Shown here one piece after another: positions 26,608-36,300 of a DNA stretch of 64,000 bases. How positions within the stretch are numbered: the first letter of the stretch is position 1; each line of letters opens with the position of its first letter. This DNA is from Chryseobacterium gleum. Its GTDB lineage: Bacteria; Bacteroidota; Bacteroidia; Flavobacteriales_F; PHOS-HE28. The stretch covers positions 1 through 64,000 of the forward strand of contig CAMCAZ010000003.1 in NCBI GenBank assembly GCA_945872795.1. Direction: 5' to 3'. A program made the translations under genes and the position numbers. The notes under the pieces were generated by a model that saw only the letters and a program-made list of their open reading frames with translations, did not search any database and was not told the origin of the DNA.

Positions 26608-27297
26608 ATGACCATGCCGATCACAACAACCATCGCGGCCTTCATGGGCCTGGTATTTACTGCATGTGGCCCCGGAGGAGGCGACCAAGCCCCCGGTACC
26701 ATGGAACAGACAGCCGTCGCCGAACAACAATCCCCAACCAACACCGTGGAGAACAACGAAGAAGGGCTTTTCGCCAAGATCAAGACGACCAAGGGCACCA
26801 TCACCATCCGCCTGGAGTATGAAAAGGCACCGATGACCGTGGCCAATTTCGTGGGTCTTGCCGAGGGCAAGGTGAAGAACACCGCCAAGCCGGAGGGTAC
26901 CCCTTATTACGACGGGCTGAGCTTCCACCGTGTGATCGCCGATTTCATGATCCAGGGCGGAGACCCCACGGGTACGGGAGCTGGAGGTCCTGGCTATGCA
27001 TTCGCCGATGAGATCCACCCCGATCTGAAGCATAACCGTGCAGGCACGCTGAGCATGGCCAATTCCGGCCCTGCGACCAACGGCAGCCAGTTCTTCATCA
27101 CGCACAAGGAAACGGCCTGGCTCGACGGCCGCCACACGGTGTTCGGCTACGTGACCGAAGGTCAGGAGGTCGTGAACGCCATCGTTCAGGGTGACAAGAT
27201 GGAGTCCATCACCATCGAACGGATCGGTAAGGAGGCCAAGAAGTGGGATGCCATGAAAGTGCTGGCGGATAACGCCGGCCAATTCAGGGCGCGCTAA
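26608..27297 (+). CDS. Peptidyl-prolyl cis-trans isomerase lipoprotein (cyclophilin type)
   Basis: 229 residues. Signal sequence with lipobox (VFTACG), a Gln/Glu/Thr linker, then a bacterial cyclophilin domain (about 55-205): [15 protein letters not shown] with the catalytic arginine, GSQFFIT, and [11 protein letters not shown]. It likely assists folding of envelope proteins from the periplasmic face or outer membrane. ATG 26608 follows the promoter box at 26581; a longer frame (26530) overlaps the previous gene and is rejected. The 3' end overlaps the helicase gene by 4 nt. Confidence 0.92.
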   Translation: MTMPITTTIAAFMGLVFTACGPGGGDQAPGTMEQTAVAEQQSPTNTVENNEEGLFAKIKTTKGTITIRLEYEKAPMTVANFVGLAEGKVKNTAKPEGTPYYDGLSFHRVIADFMIQGGDPTGTGAGGPGYAFADEIHPDLKHNRAGTLSMANSGPATNGSQFFITHKETAWLDGRHTVFGYVTEGQEVVNAIVQGDKMESITIERIGKEAKKWDAMKVLADNAGQFRAR

Positions 27298-28541
27298 CGG
27301 CGACCGCCTCCGCCACCACCGGGTCGACGGCCACCTCCACTACGGCGGTGGCCGTTGCCGTTTCCAGCAGCGGCCGGCCGGCCTTTGGGGTCGTAGCTGG
27401 GACCCTTGCCGATCTGCTCGGGCATGGGCATCTTCTTCACTTCATAGCCGATCAGGGACTCGATGCGACCGAACTCGCGCATCTCCTTCTCGTTCACGAA
27501 GGTCACGGCCTGGCCCTTCTTGGAGGCCCGGGCCGTGCGGCCCACGCGGTGCACATAGTCCTCAGGGTCGCGGGGCACGTCGTAGTTGATCACCAGGTCG
27601 ATGTCGTCGATGTCGATCCCGCGGCTCACGACGTCCGTGGCCACCAGGATACGCAGCTTGCGGTTCCGGAAGCTCAGCATCACCTCTTCCCGTTCGGATT
27701 GGTCCAGGTCGCTGTGCATGGCCCGCGCGTTGAACCCGCGTTTCTGCAGGTGGCGGTTCAGGTTCTTCACCTCGATCTTGCGACCGGCGAAGATCACGAT
27801 GCTGGTGGCCTCGCTGGTGTTGAGGATGTGCTCCAGGATCTGCGCCTTCTGCATGTCGAAGATCACATAGGCCTGCTGATCGACCCCGGCGGCGGGCTTG
27901 CTCAGCGCGATGGTGATCTCCACGGGGTCCTTCAAGAGGTTCTTGGACAGGTCACGGATGCCAGGAGGCATGGTGGCGCTGAACAACAGGGTCTGCCGCT
28001 CCTTGGGCAGGAAGGTGATGATGCGGTTGATGTCATCCACGAAGCCCATGTCCATCATGCGGTCTGCTTCGTCCAGGACGAGGAACTCCAGGCCGCTGAT
28101 GGGCACGTAGCCCAGGTTGAGGTGGCTGAGCAACTTGCCCGGCGTCGCCACCACGATCTCCACGCCACCCACAAGGGCCTGTTTCTGCTGGTCGAAGTTG
28201 GCGCCATCGCTTCCACCATAGAGGGGAATGGAGGTCACCGGTGTGAAATAGGCGATCGCCTGGATCTGTTGATCGATCTGCAGGGCCAGTTCGCGCGTGG
28301 GCACCACGATCAATCCCCGGATGGAACCGTCCACCTTGGGCCGATAGCTGATGATGGTATCGATGAGCGGCAGCAGGAATGCCGCGGTCTTGCCGGTTCC
28401 GGTCTGGGCACAGGCGATCAGGTCGCGCTGGCCCAATGCGGCAGGGATGGCCTGTTGTTGGATCGGGGTGGGCGCCTTGATGTTCATGGCATCAAGGCCA
28501 TCGAGCAGTTCCTCGCAAAGTCCTAACGTTCGGAAGTCCAT
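27294..28541 (-). CDS. DEAD-box RNA helicase (RhlE-like)
   Basis: 415 residues. Motifs in order: the Q motif region ([11 protein letters not shown]), Walker [21 protein letters not shown] in [13 protein letters not shown] in LLFSATMP, then the helicase C motifs [12 protein letters not shown] and HRVGRTAR. A short Gly/Arg-rich tail ([12 protein letters not shown]) suits RNA binding. Likely in ribosome assembly or RNA decay. ATG 28541 matches the family start (MDFRTLGL); 28568 is an alternative. Confidence 0.94.
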   Translation of the reverse strand: MDFRTLGLCEELLDGLDAMNIKAPTPIQQQAIPAALGQRDLIACAQTGTGKTAAFLLPLIDTIISYRPKVDGSIRGLIVVPTRELALQIDQQIQAIAYFTPVTSIPLYGGSDGANFDQQKQALVGGVEIVVATPGKLLSHLNLGYVPISGLEFLVLDEADRMMDMGFVDDINRIITFLPKERQTLLFSATMPPGIRDLSKNLLKDPVEITIALSKPAAGVDQQAYVIFDMQKAQILEHILNTSEATSIVIFAGRKIEVKNLNRHLQKRGFNARAMHSDLDQSEREEVMLSFRNRKLRILVATDVVSRGIDIDDIDLVINYDVPRDPEDYVHRVGRTARASKKGQAVTFVNEKEMREFGRIESLIGYEVKKMPMPEQIGKGPSYDPKGRPAAAGNGNGHRRSGGGRRPGGGGGGRR

Positions 28542-28592
28542 AGGGGTGGCCTCTCCGGCCAGGTTCAAATGATACCCGGTCCACCGGGTGCG

Positions 28593-28600
28593 CGAAGATA
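28593..28600 (-). promoter_or_regulatory. Bacteroidota -7 box for the DEAD-box helicase
   Basis: TATCTTCG on the minus strand, 51 nt before ATG 28541 and 24 nt before the alternative start 28568. Confidence 0.5.
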
Positions 28601-28620
28601 GGTCAGGGCAGTGGGGCGCC

Positions 28621-30483
28621 TCAGGAAGCCTTCCGGAACAGCTTCAGCTCGGGCCTGAAGACCAGGCTGATGGACGTGCCCTGGCCGCGAAGGGTGCGCA
28701 GTTCGCCGTTCAACTGCCGCGCGAGGATGCCCACGAGCTCCATGCCGAAGGACGGCTCCTTTCCGGGTGACCTGGCGAGGTGGCCCTCGCTGCCCACACC
28801 GTCGTCGCTGTAGAGCAGTTCCACCGAATCGCCCGCTGGACGGACCACCAATTGGATGCGCCCGGTGTCACGACCGACAAAGGCGTACTTGATGGAATTG
28901 GTGAGCAGTTCGTTCACCAACAAGGTCAGGGGCAGAAGCACCTCTTCGGCGAGGTCGAGCTGGGCCACATCCACGTGTATCGAGATGCGGTCATGCGCCC
29001 CGAAAGCGACCAGAATGTTCCTGGACAATTTCTCCAGGTGATCACGCAGGGGGCCTTTGTGCGAACCGGTGGCCCGGTAAATGGTCTCGTGCACGAGCGC
29101 CATGGATCGGATGCGTCCCTGGGCTTCGCGGAAATGGCGTTCGAGCTGGGGATCGCCGTGATGACCCACCTGAATGCCGAGCAGACTATCCACGATCTGA
29201 AGGTTGTTCTTGATGCGGTGGTGGATCTCGCGGATCATCACCTCCTTCTCCTCCTCGCTGACGAGGGTCTCGGAAAGCCGCATGTTCTGTCGGACCAGTT
29301 CCAGGTTCTTGGCATGGATCTGATCATGCTGCTCCCGGATGAGCTCGTTCTTCAGCTTCATCCGGCGCACCATCCGAAGGCTGTAGCGGCTGGTGAACAC
29401 CAGTGCGATGGCCAGCACCACCAGCACCGCCACCAGGATGAGCAGTACATGATTGCCCGTCCTGAACTCGGCCAGGGTCGCTTCCTTGAGCGCGTTGGCC
29501 TCGCGCAGTTCCGCGTTGGCGTTCTCCCGCACATCCACTTCGTGCAGTACCTGCAGGGCTGCGATGGACTGAGCGACCTGTGCCTGATGCAGGGAATCAT
29601 CCAAGGCCTTGAGCTGCTGCAGATGTGCCAATGCTTCGCCGGACCTGCCTGCACCGAGCGCGTACTCATATTGAAGGTGCAATGCGATCTTCGCGGAAGT
29701 GAACGAACCCAGCTGACCGGCCAGTTCCATGACCAGCTTCAAGTGGAGTCCCGCCTGATCCATCCGGCCGATGCCGATCATGGCCTTCGTCTGATCCACG
29801 GCGAGCATGAACCGTTGGTCAAGAGAACCGTCCGATCCCAGCACACGGGTCGCCTTGGTCAGGAAAGGTAATGCATCACTGTATTTGTGCTGTGCCAGCA
29901 TCACGCGGGCCATTTGAAGCCAGACCCACCCCTGGGCCGGAACATCGCCACGGGCCTCGGCCTGCTTCATGGCCTCCTCACCCACCCGAAGCGCCATCGT
30001 GTACTGTTCGGCCTGCATCTCCGTGTCCATCAGGAACAGTCGGTGCTCATGAATGAGGACGTCATCCTGCAGGGGCAAGGCGAGGGCCAAGGCATTGCGC
30101 GCCTCCACGATCGCCTTGTCCAGTTGTCCGCTGACCCTGTAGGTCATGGACAGATCACGGAGGTCCATGGCCATCGCCCGCGGATCGCCGAGGCTGCGGG
30201 CCAGGTCCAGCGCTCTCAGACTCGTGCGGAGGACGTCCGCCTGAAGCCCGCATGCTTTCTCCGCCTGCACCTTCATGCGCAGGGCCGCGTGCTCTGCACG
30301 AAGGTCATTGGTGCGTTCCGCCTCGGCCAGCTGTTCCTTGGCGCTGGCCAATAATTCCAGTGGAGATCCCGCTCCGTTCGAAGCAACGATAGTGCTCGCC
30401 AGCCCGAACAGGAGGACGAAGGCCAGCGATCGGAAGGAGGAGAACAACCTGATGGGGGGGGACGGCATGCGCATACGGCGCAT
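28621..30483 (-). CDS. TPR sensor histidine kinase of the HisKA_2 type
   Basis: 620 residues. A signal segment (about 15-35) precedes a periplasmic helical TPR-like region (about 45-340), a short coiled coil, one membrane helix (LLILVAVLVVLAIALVF), then a cytoplasmic kinase. The phospho-acceptor motif is IHHRIKNNLQIVDSLLG (HisKA_2). The ATPase N box is NELLTNSIKYAF, followed by YSDDGVG and a late GQGTSISL. No response regulator is next to it, so the partner is elsewhere. Codons 8-10 contain an 8-base C run (30454-30461 read on the minus strand). ATGs at 30474 and 30468 are alternative starts. Confidence 0.9.
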   Translation of the reverse strand: MRRMRMPSPPIRLFSSFRSLAFVLLFGLASTIVASNGAGSPLELLASAKEQLAEAERTNDLRAEHAALRMKVQAEKACGLQADVLRTSLRALDLARSLGDPRAMAMDLRDLSMTYRVSGQLDKAIVEARNALALALPLQDDVLIHEHRLFLMDTEMQAEQYTMALRVGEEAMKQAEARGDVPAQGWVWLQMARVMLAQHKYSDALPFLTKATRVLGSDGSLDQRFMLAVDQTKAMIGIGRMDQAGLHLKLVMELAGQLGSFTSAKIALHLQYEYALGAGRSGEALAHLQQLKALDDSLHQAQVAQSIAALQVLHEVDVRENANAELREANALKEATLAEFRTGNHVLLILVAVLVVLAIALVFTSRYSLRMVRRMKLKNELIREQHDQIHAKNLELVRQNMRLSETLVSEEEKEVMIREIHHRIKNNLQIVDSLLGIQVGHHGDPQLERHFREAQGRIRSMALVHETIYRATGSHKGPLRDHLEKLSRNILVAFGAHDRISIHVDVAQLDLAEEVLLPLTLLVNELLTNSIKYAFVGRDTGRIQLVVRPAGDSVELLYSDDGVGSEGHLARSPGKEPSFGMELVGILARQLNGELRTLRGQGTSISLVFRPELKLFRKAS

Positions 30484-30528
30484 TCGTACGTTCGGCGGGG
30501 GCCAAAGTTCCGCTGGGGAACGGAACGC

Positions 30529-30536
30529 TATTTTCG
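30529..30536 (+). promoter_or_regulatory. Bacteroidota -7 box almost adjoining cutC
   Basis: TATTTTCG ends 4 nt before the cutC ATG. If used, the transcript would be leaderless or nearly so. Confidence 0.45.
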
Positions 30537-30540
30537 GGCC

Positions 30541-31278
30541 ATGCAAGTGCAGGTGGAAGTGTGTGTGGCCTCCGTGGAAGAGGCCGAGGTCGCGGTAGCC
30601 TGCGGTGCCGATCGCTTGGAGGTCTGCAGTTGGCTGGCCTGCGGTGGGATCACGCCCAGTTCGGGCCTTGTGGATACGGTGCGCAATGCCGTCCGTGTCC
30701 CGGTCCGGGTGCTCGTGCGGCCCACACCGGGGGGGTTCCATTATTCCGCAGCAGAGTCGGCAGTTATCCTGACCGATGCCGAGGTGTTCGGTGGGGGGGC
30801 CTTGGGCCTGGTCACCGGAGCGCTCGATGAGGCCGGTGGGCTGCACGTTCCGATCATGCGCTCCGTGATCGAACTGGCGCCGGAAAGCGAGATCACCTTC
30901 CACCGGGCCATCGACAGGTCAACTGACCCGATGCGTGTGGTGGATGCGTGCATTGACCTGGGGATCGATCGGATACTGACCTCCGGAGGTGCCACGCTGG
31001 CCATCGATGGCGTCACCGTGATCCAACGCATCATCAAGCAAGCAGGGGATCGCTGTTCCGTGACCATCGCGGGAGGTATCGGGCCGGCCAATGTGGTGGA
31101 ACTGGTGGAGCGCACCGGTGCACAGGAGATCCACTTCGCCGCCCAGCACGCATTGTCGGGCCCCGTTGCAGGAGCATCCATGAGCTCGTCACAAGCCGGC
31201 ATGAACTTTCTCAGCGAACCCGATGCGGCGAAGATCGAGGGGGTCCTCAACGCCTTGGTCAAGGCAGGCCTGCGATGA
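30541..31278 (+). CDS. cutC: CutC family protein (annotated as copper homeostasis)
   Basis: 245 residues, predicted TIM barrel, full length. Family motifs: VEVCVASVEEA at the N-terminus, GADRLEVCSWLACGGITPS, VRPTPGGFHYS, FHRAIDRSTDP, and RILTSGGATLAIDG. The family was named for copper tolerance, but its biochemical activity is uncertain. Here the stop codon overlaps the start of the GH2 beta-mannosidase gene (ATGA at 31275-31278). Other N-glycan genes lie within 13 kb, so a carbohydrate-related role deserves consideration. It has no signal peptide and is therefore cytoplasmic. Confidence 0.88.
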   Translation: MQVQVEVCVASVEEAEVAVACGADRLEVCSWLACGGITPSSGLVDTVRNAVRVPVRVLVRPTPGGFHYSAAESAVILTDAEVFGGGALGLVTGALDEAGGLHVPIMRSVIELAPESEITFHRAIDRSTDPMRVVDACIDLGIDRILTSGGATLAIDGVTVIQRIIKQAGDRCSVTIAGGIGPANVVELVERTGAQEIHFAAQHALSGPVAGASMSSSQAGMNFLSEPDAAKIEGVLNALVKAGLR

Positions 31279-33284
31279 GGTGCGGGCTGCCGATCGTCGG
31301 GTTCTGCCTCAGCATCGTGCCCTGTGCAGCACAGGTGTCCACGCGTTCACTGAATGACGGCTGGCAGTTCACCGAGGCCGGAAAGGAGCAATGGTTCCCG
31401 GCAGAGGTGCCGGGCGTGGTACACACGGACCTCCATCGCAATGGCCTGATCCCCGACCCGTTCCGGAATTTCAATGTGGACAGTATCCAATGGGTGGAGG
31501 ACCGGGATTGGAGCTACCAACGCACGCTTGTGGTCCGTCAAAGCGACCTGGAGAACGAGCATATTGACTTGGTCTTCAACGGATTGGACACCTACGCCGA
31601 GGTCTCCTTGAACGATTCGGTGATCGGCATCACGGACAACATGTTCCGGGTGTGGACCTTTCCGGTCAAGGCGGTGCTCAGGGTGGGGGAGAACCGGCTG
31701 GTGGTCACTTTCCGCAGTCCGCTGAAGGAAGGCGCCAAGGCACGGGAACGCTACGGCGTCCAACTTCCCCACGACAGTGATCCATCGGGCATTGCCCCCT
31801 ATGTACGGAAGGCCGCCTACCAGTTCGGCTGGGACTTCGCGCCGCGCACGGTCACATGCGGCATCTGGCAACCCGTGGAACTGCGGCTGTCCGGACCGGT
31901 GGGCCGCATGACCGCTTCGGTCACAAGCACCTGGAGCGGGGAGGACCTTTCCGTGGTGGTGCGCCCTTATTTCGTCGAACGGCCACGAACAGCCCCCGAC
32001 CTGGAACTCGTGGCCTCGGTATTCCTGGATGGTGAGCAGATGGCCAGCGCAGCAGTCTCCAAAGGAACGGGAACGCTGCCGGCTCTACGATTCGAGCTGT
32101 CCAGACCCGAACGCTGGTGGCCAAAAGGCGAGGGCGGCCAGCGTGTGCATCAGCTCCGCGTAGAGCTCCGGTCCGGAGACGCACTGCTGAGCACCTATGA
32201 GCGACCTCTGGGATTTCGGGAGGTGGAGTTGGACCGGACAGCGGATGATGATGGTGAGCCTTTCCGCTTCCTGGTGAACGGGCGACCGGTCTTCATGCGG
32301 GGTTGTAACCTGGTGCCGCCGGACATGTTCCTGCCCCGGGTAGGCGACAGTGCATGGGTGGCGTTGGTGAAGCACATGGCCGACGCACACATGAACATGG
32401 TCCGGGTCTGGTCCGGAGGGGTGTACCCGCCCGATGCCTTCTTCACGGCATGCGACACGGCCGGCATTCTCGTTTGGCAGGACCTGATGTTCGGTTACAT
32501 GGCCCCGGGCGGTGATAGTGCTTTCATCCGGACGGTCACTGCAGAGGTCAGGGAGCAGGTGGAGCGCATTGCGGTGCATCCCGCATTGGCCTTGTTCTGT
32601 GGGAATAATGAGCTGGACGTGGCCTGGTCCAACTGGGGATGGCAGCAGCGATACGCGCTTCACGGGGCCGATTCAGCGCGGGTCTGGCAGGACCATCATC
32701 GGTTGTTCGACGTGCTTCTGCCGCAACTGACCGCCCCGTGGACCTATACGACCACCAGCCCCCTGAGCAATTGGGGAAATGCCGCAGGCTTGCGCCGGGG
32801 CGACCTGCACTACTGGGGGGTGTGGCATGGGGACAGCACTTTTGCGTCCTTCAAGGGAAATGTGGGGCGCTTCGTGAGCGAGTATGGCTTCCAGAGCTAT
32901 CCGGACAGCAGCACCTTGGCCCGCTACATCGACCCCGACATGCTCTACTTGGGCTCACGGGCGCTGGCTTACCGGCAACGCAGCTACCGCACCGACGCAC
33001 CCATCCGGCAGGCCATTGAACGCGAATTGGGTGAACGGCCCATCACATTGGGGGGGTTCATCGAAGCCTCACAGCAGGTGCAGGCCCTGGCCTATGAACT
33101 GGCGGTACGGGCTCACTGGGATGCCCGGCCGCGTTGCATGGGCACCCTGCTTTGGCAGTTGAACGAGCCATGGCCGGGGGCCAGTTGGAGCATCGTGGAC
33201 CACGCCGGCGTGCGAAAGCCAGCCTATTTCAGGGTCCGTGACCAGTATGGGCAGATGCTGGAGAGCGCACCCTCCGACCGGTGA
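31275..33284 (+). CDS. Beta-mannosidase, glycoside hydrolase family 2
   Basis: 669 residues. Signal peptide (IVGFCLSIVPCAAQ), then the GH2 sugar-binding domain (about 20-190, VPGVVHTDLHRNGLI; QFGWDFAPR), an immunoglobulin-like domain, and the catalytic barrel. The acid/base is E446 (GNNE) and the nucleophile is E536 (SEYGF); the late WQLNEPWPGASWS motif is typical of beta-mannosidases. It would release beta-linked mannose such as the Man-beta-1,4-GlcNAc of N-glycan cores. The protein stops at the end of the barrel, about 150-200 residues short of well-known beta-mannosidases, which carry extra C-terminal beta domains. Coupled to cutC. Confidence 0.9.
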   Translation: MRCGLPIVGFCLSIVPCAAQVSTRSLNDGWQFTEAGKEQWFPAEVPGVVHTDLHRNGLIPDPFRNFNVDSIQWVEDRDWSYQRTLVVRQSDLENEHIDLVFNGLDTYAEVSLNDSVIGITDNMFRVWTFPVKAVLRVGENRLVVTFRSPLKEGAKARERYGVQLPHDSDPSGIAPYVRKAAYQFGWDFAPRTVTCGIWQPVELRLSGPVGRMTASVTSTWSGEDLSVVVRPYFVERPRTAPDLELVASVFLDGEQMASAAVSKGTGTLPALRFELSRPERWWPKGEGGQRVHQLRVELRSGDALLSTYERPLGFREVELDRTADDDGEPFRFLVNGRPVFMRGCNLVPPDMFLPRVGDSAWVALVKHMADAHMNMVRVWSGGVYPPDAFFTACDTAGILVWQDLMFGYMAPGGDSAFIRTVTAEVREQVERIAVHPALALFCGNNELDVAWSNWGWQQRYALHGADSARVWQDHHRLFDVLLPQLTAPWTYTTTSPLSNWGNAAGLRRGDLHYWGVWHGDSTFASFKGNVGRFVSEYGFQSYPDSSTLARYIDPDMLYLGSRALAYRQRSYRTDAPIRQAIERELGERPITLGGFIEASQQVQALAYELAVRAHWDARPRCMGTLLWQLNEPWPGASWSIVDHAGVRKPAYFRVRDQYGQMLESAPSDR

Positions 33285-33336
33285 CCCAAGCTTACCAGAG
33301 TGGAGGTTCCTCTGCGCCCATCGATCGGCGAAGTAC

Positions 33337-33344
33337 TACCTTCG
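33337..33344 (+). promoter_or_regulatory. Bacteroidota -7 box for the CUB-repeat protein
   Basis: TACCTTCG, 33 nt before ATG 33378. It supports that start over the in-frame ATG at 33300. Confidence 0.55.
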
Positions 33345-33377
33345 CTAACCACAGACCCCACTCAAAATCAGACCAGC

Positions 33378-36300
33378 ATGACCCGAACGCGACACGTATT
33401 GGCCAGTGCGCTTTTGTTGACAGGACTAGGGCTTTCGAGCCACGTCCTGGCGCAAGGCGGATGTACGAATGCAACACTATACCCCTTGAACGCCATTACG
33501 CCGGCGACCAACGGAACTCCCACGGTCATCTCCACCTGCACTTTCGAGGAAGAGCACTCCCAGGTGACCGGTATCGCTGGCGGAGGAACATATGAGTTCG
33601 CCAGTTCCTTGGGTTCCTACATTACCGTTCGCTCCGGCACCTTCGATGGTCCTGTGGTGGCGGAAGGTCTTTCACCCGTGCAGTTGACAGCGGTCGACAA
33701 TAGCGACCTGTTCCCGCACTGGAACGTGGACGCTACCTGCACTACGGATGATACCGAGTGTGCCGAGACCTCCGTTCAACGCATCCTGAACTGCACTCCT
33801 CCTGAGTTCACCTACACCTATACGGAGAATTGTGAGTTTGGCGAGTTCTACTTGGACATTAATGTCACCTCCACAGGTGATGGTTCCACGGTGAACATCA
33901 CCTACGATGTGTTCGGTTCGATCCAGACCATTGGAGCCGGCACCGGCGTGACCCAGATCGGCCCTTTCTTCATCGGTGATCAAGTGGACCTGACCATTGA
34001 GCACGAGTCCGATCCCGATTGCAACATCGCGCTTGGTCTGCTGGAGCTTACCTCTAACTGCCCGACCCCCATCGGATGCGGAGGTGCGCCGATCAGCAAC
34101 ACTTACTGTTACACGAACAGTGACAGCCGGACGTGGACCTACCAATCTGTAGGTACCGGGTCCTTGATCCTGAACTTCATCCAGGGCACCATTGAAAGCT
34201 GCTGCGATGACCTGACGATCTATGATGGATCGGACGCCACCGGCACCATCCTCTACCAGTTCGTCAACGGCCAGCCTGGTGATGTCTCGAACATCAGTGT
34301 GATCTCCCTCACCGGTTCATTGCACATGGCCATGACCTCCGATGGTTCCGTAAGCTGCACCAGTGGATCCACCACGGAATGGATCTGGGAAGTGAACTGC
34401 CTGAACTGTGTGTATCCACAGGTGACCACCACCGTGGTGGAGGACTGCCCGAACAACCAATGGTCGCTGGAAGTGGACGTGGTGAGCACGGGTGACGGCT
34501 CCACGGTGAACCTGAACTACACGGTGAACGGCGGCGGCATCCAGAGCGAGATCGGCGTTGGTGCCGGGGTCACTGTCCTTGGGCCCTTCGTGGTGAATGA
34601 TGAGGTGGACCTGGAAGTGGCACATGAAAGTGACGTGTTCTGCAACCTCGCCCTTCCCACGATCACCGACCCAGGCAACTGCCCAAACCTCGTGACCTGC
34701 GGAGCTCCGGCCTTCACGGACGAATATTGCTACACGAACAACACCACCGAGAGCTGGCTGTACACGGCCATCAGTGCCGGTACGCTCCGCCTGACCTTCA
34801 CGGCAGGTACCATCCAATCGAGCATCAACGATCGTCTGATCATCTATGACGGAGTGGACGCCACCGGGCCCATCCTATACGAGCACCTGGGACCGAACTT
34901 CCAGAACCAATTGGCAGGCATCCAGGTGAGCACCACCTCGGGCAGCCTGTTCATGGAGACCACCTCGGATGCGTTCACGAGCTGCTCCGATGCCAACCAG
35001 ACCGCCTGGGAGTGGAACGTCCAGTGCCTCGATTGCCTGCTTCCCGCTGCCACCACGACCATTGTGGAGGATTGCGCGAACAACCAGTTCACGATCCCGC
35101 TGAATGTGACCAGTGTGGGCGATGGAGCCTCTGCCACGGTGTCCTACACGGTCAATGGTGGGGCCGTCCAGACCATCACCGGCGTTGGCGTAGGTCAGAC
35201 CATCCTCGGTCCCTTCACGGTGAACGATGTGGTGAACCTGACGCTGGAGCACGAGAGCAACCCCTTGTGCAACATCCCCTTCGGCGATCTCACCGATCCC
35301 GGTACCTGCCCCACGATCATCGTGTGCGGCGCCACGGCCATCACGGAAACCTATTGCTACCTGCCCAGCGACGCGCAGGAATGGCGTTACCAATCCGGAG
35401 GTGCTGGCACGCTGCGCCTGCGTTTCAACCGCGGCACCATCGAATCGAACACCTTCGATGACCTGGCCATCTACGATGGTCTGGATGCCACGGGCACCCA
35501 GGTCTTTGTCCACAACAACACCAACACGTGGAACCTCGGCCCGGTAGGCAGCGCGATCAACAACACCCTGACCCAGTATTACGAGGTGGAGATCTATTCC
35601 ACCACCGGCAACCTGTACATGCAGATGTCATCCGATGGTTCCGTGCAGTGCGGTGGCCAGTTCCCGACGACCACGTTCGATTCCTGGGAATGGGAGGTGG
35701 TCTGCTTGGATTGCACCATCCCCGCGGGTACCGTCACCATCGTGGATGACTGCGCCAACGAGCAGTTCAGCTTGAGCGTCGATGTGACCGGCACCGGTAA
35801 TGCCGCCACGGCGAACATCGAATACACCGTGAACGGTGGGGCACTTCAAGTGGAAGCCGGTGTGGGTGTAGGTATCACCGTTCTGGGCCCCTTCGCCTTC
35901 GGCGATGTGGTGAACGTAGTGCTTGCCCATGAAAGCAACGTGCTGTGCAACATCGATGAGGGTGACTTCTCCGAGACCGGTACCTGCCCGCTGCTGATCG
36001 TCTGCGATGGCGCCTTCGTGCAGGATTCCGTCTGCTTTGGCAACAACCAGGACCTTCGTTACTATTACCAGGGCACGGGAACCTTCCCACTGGGTCTGTT
36101 CTTCGACAATGGCTTGCTGAGCTTCGGTGATGTGGTGACCGTTCACGATGGTGGTGACATCACCGCCCCGGTGATCTTCCAGAGCGCACCGAACGCGAAC
36201 CTCACCGGCGTGTTCGTGTCCACCACGAACCCGGAGAACCGCATGACCATCCGGATCCTGGCCGATGGATTCACCTCCTGCGCGGATGGTGGCCTGGCCG

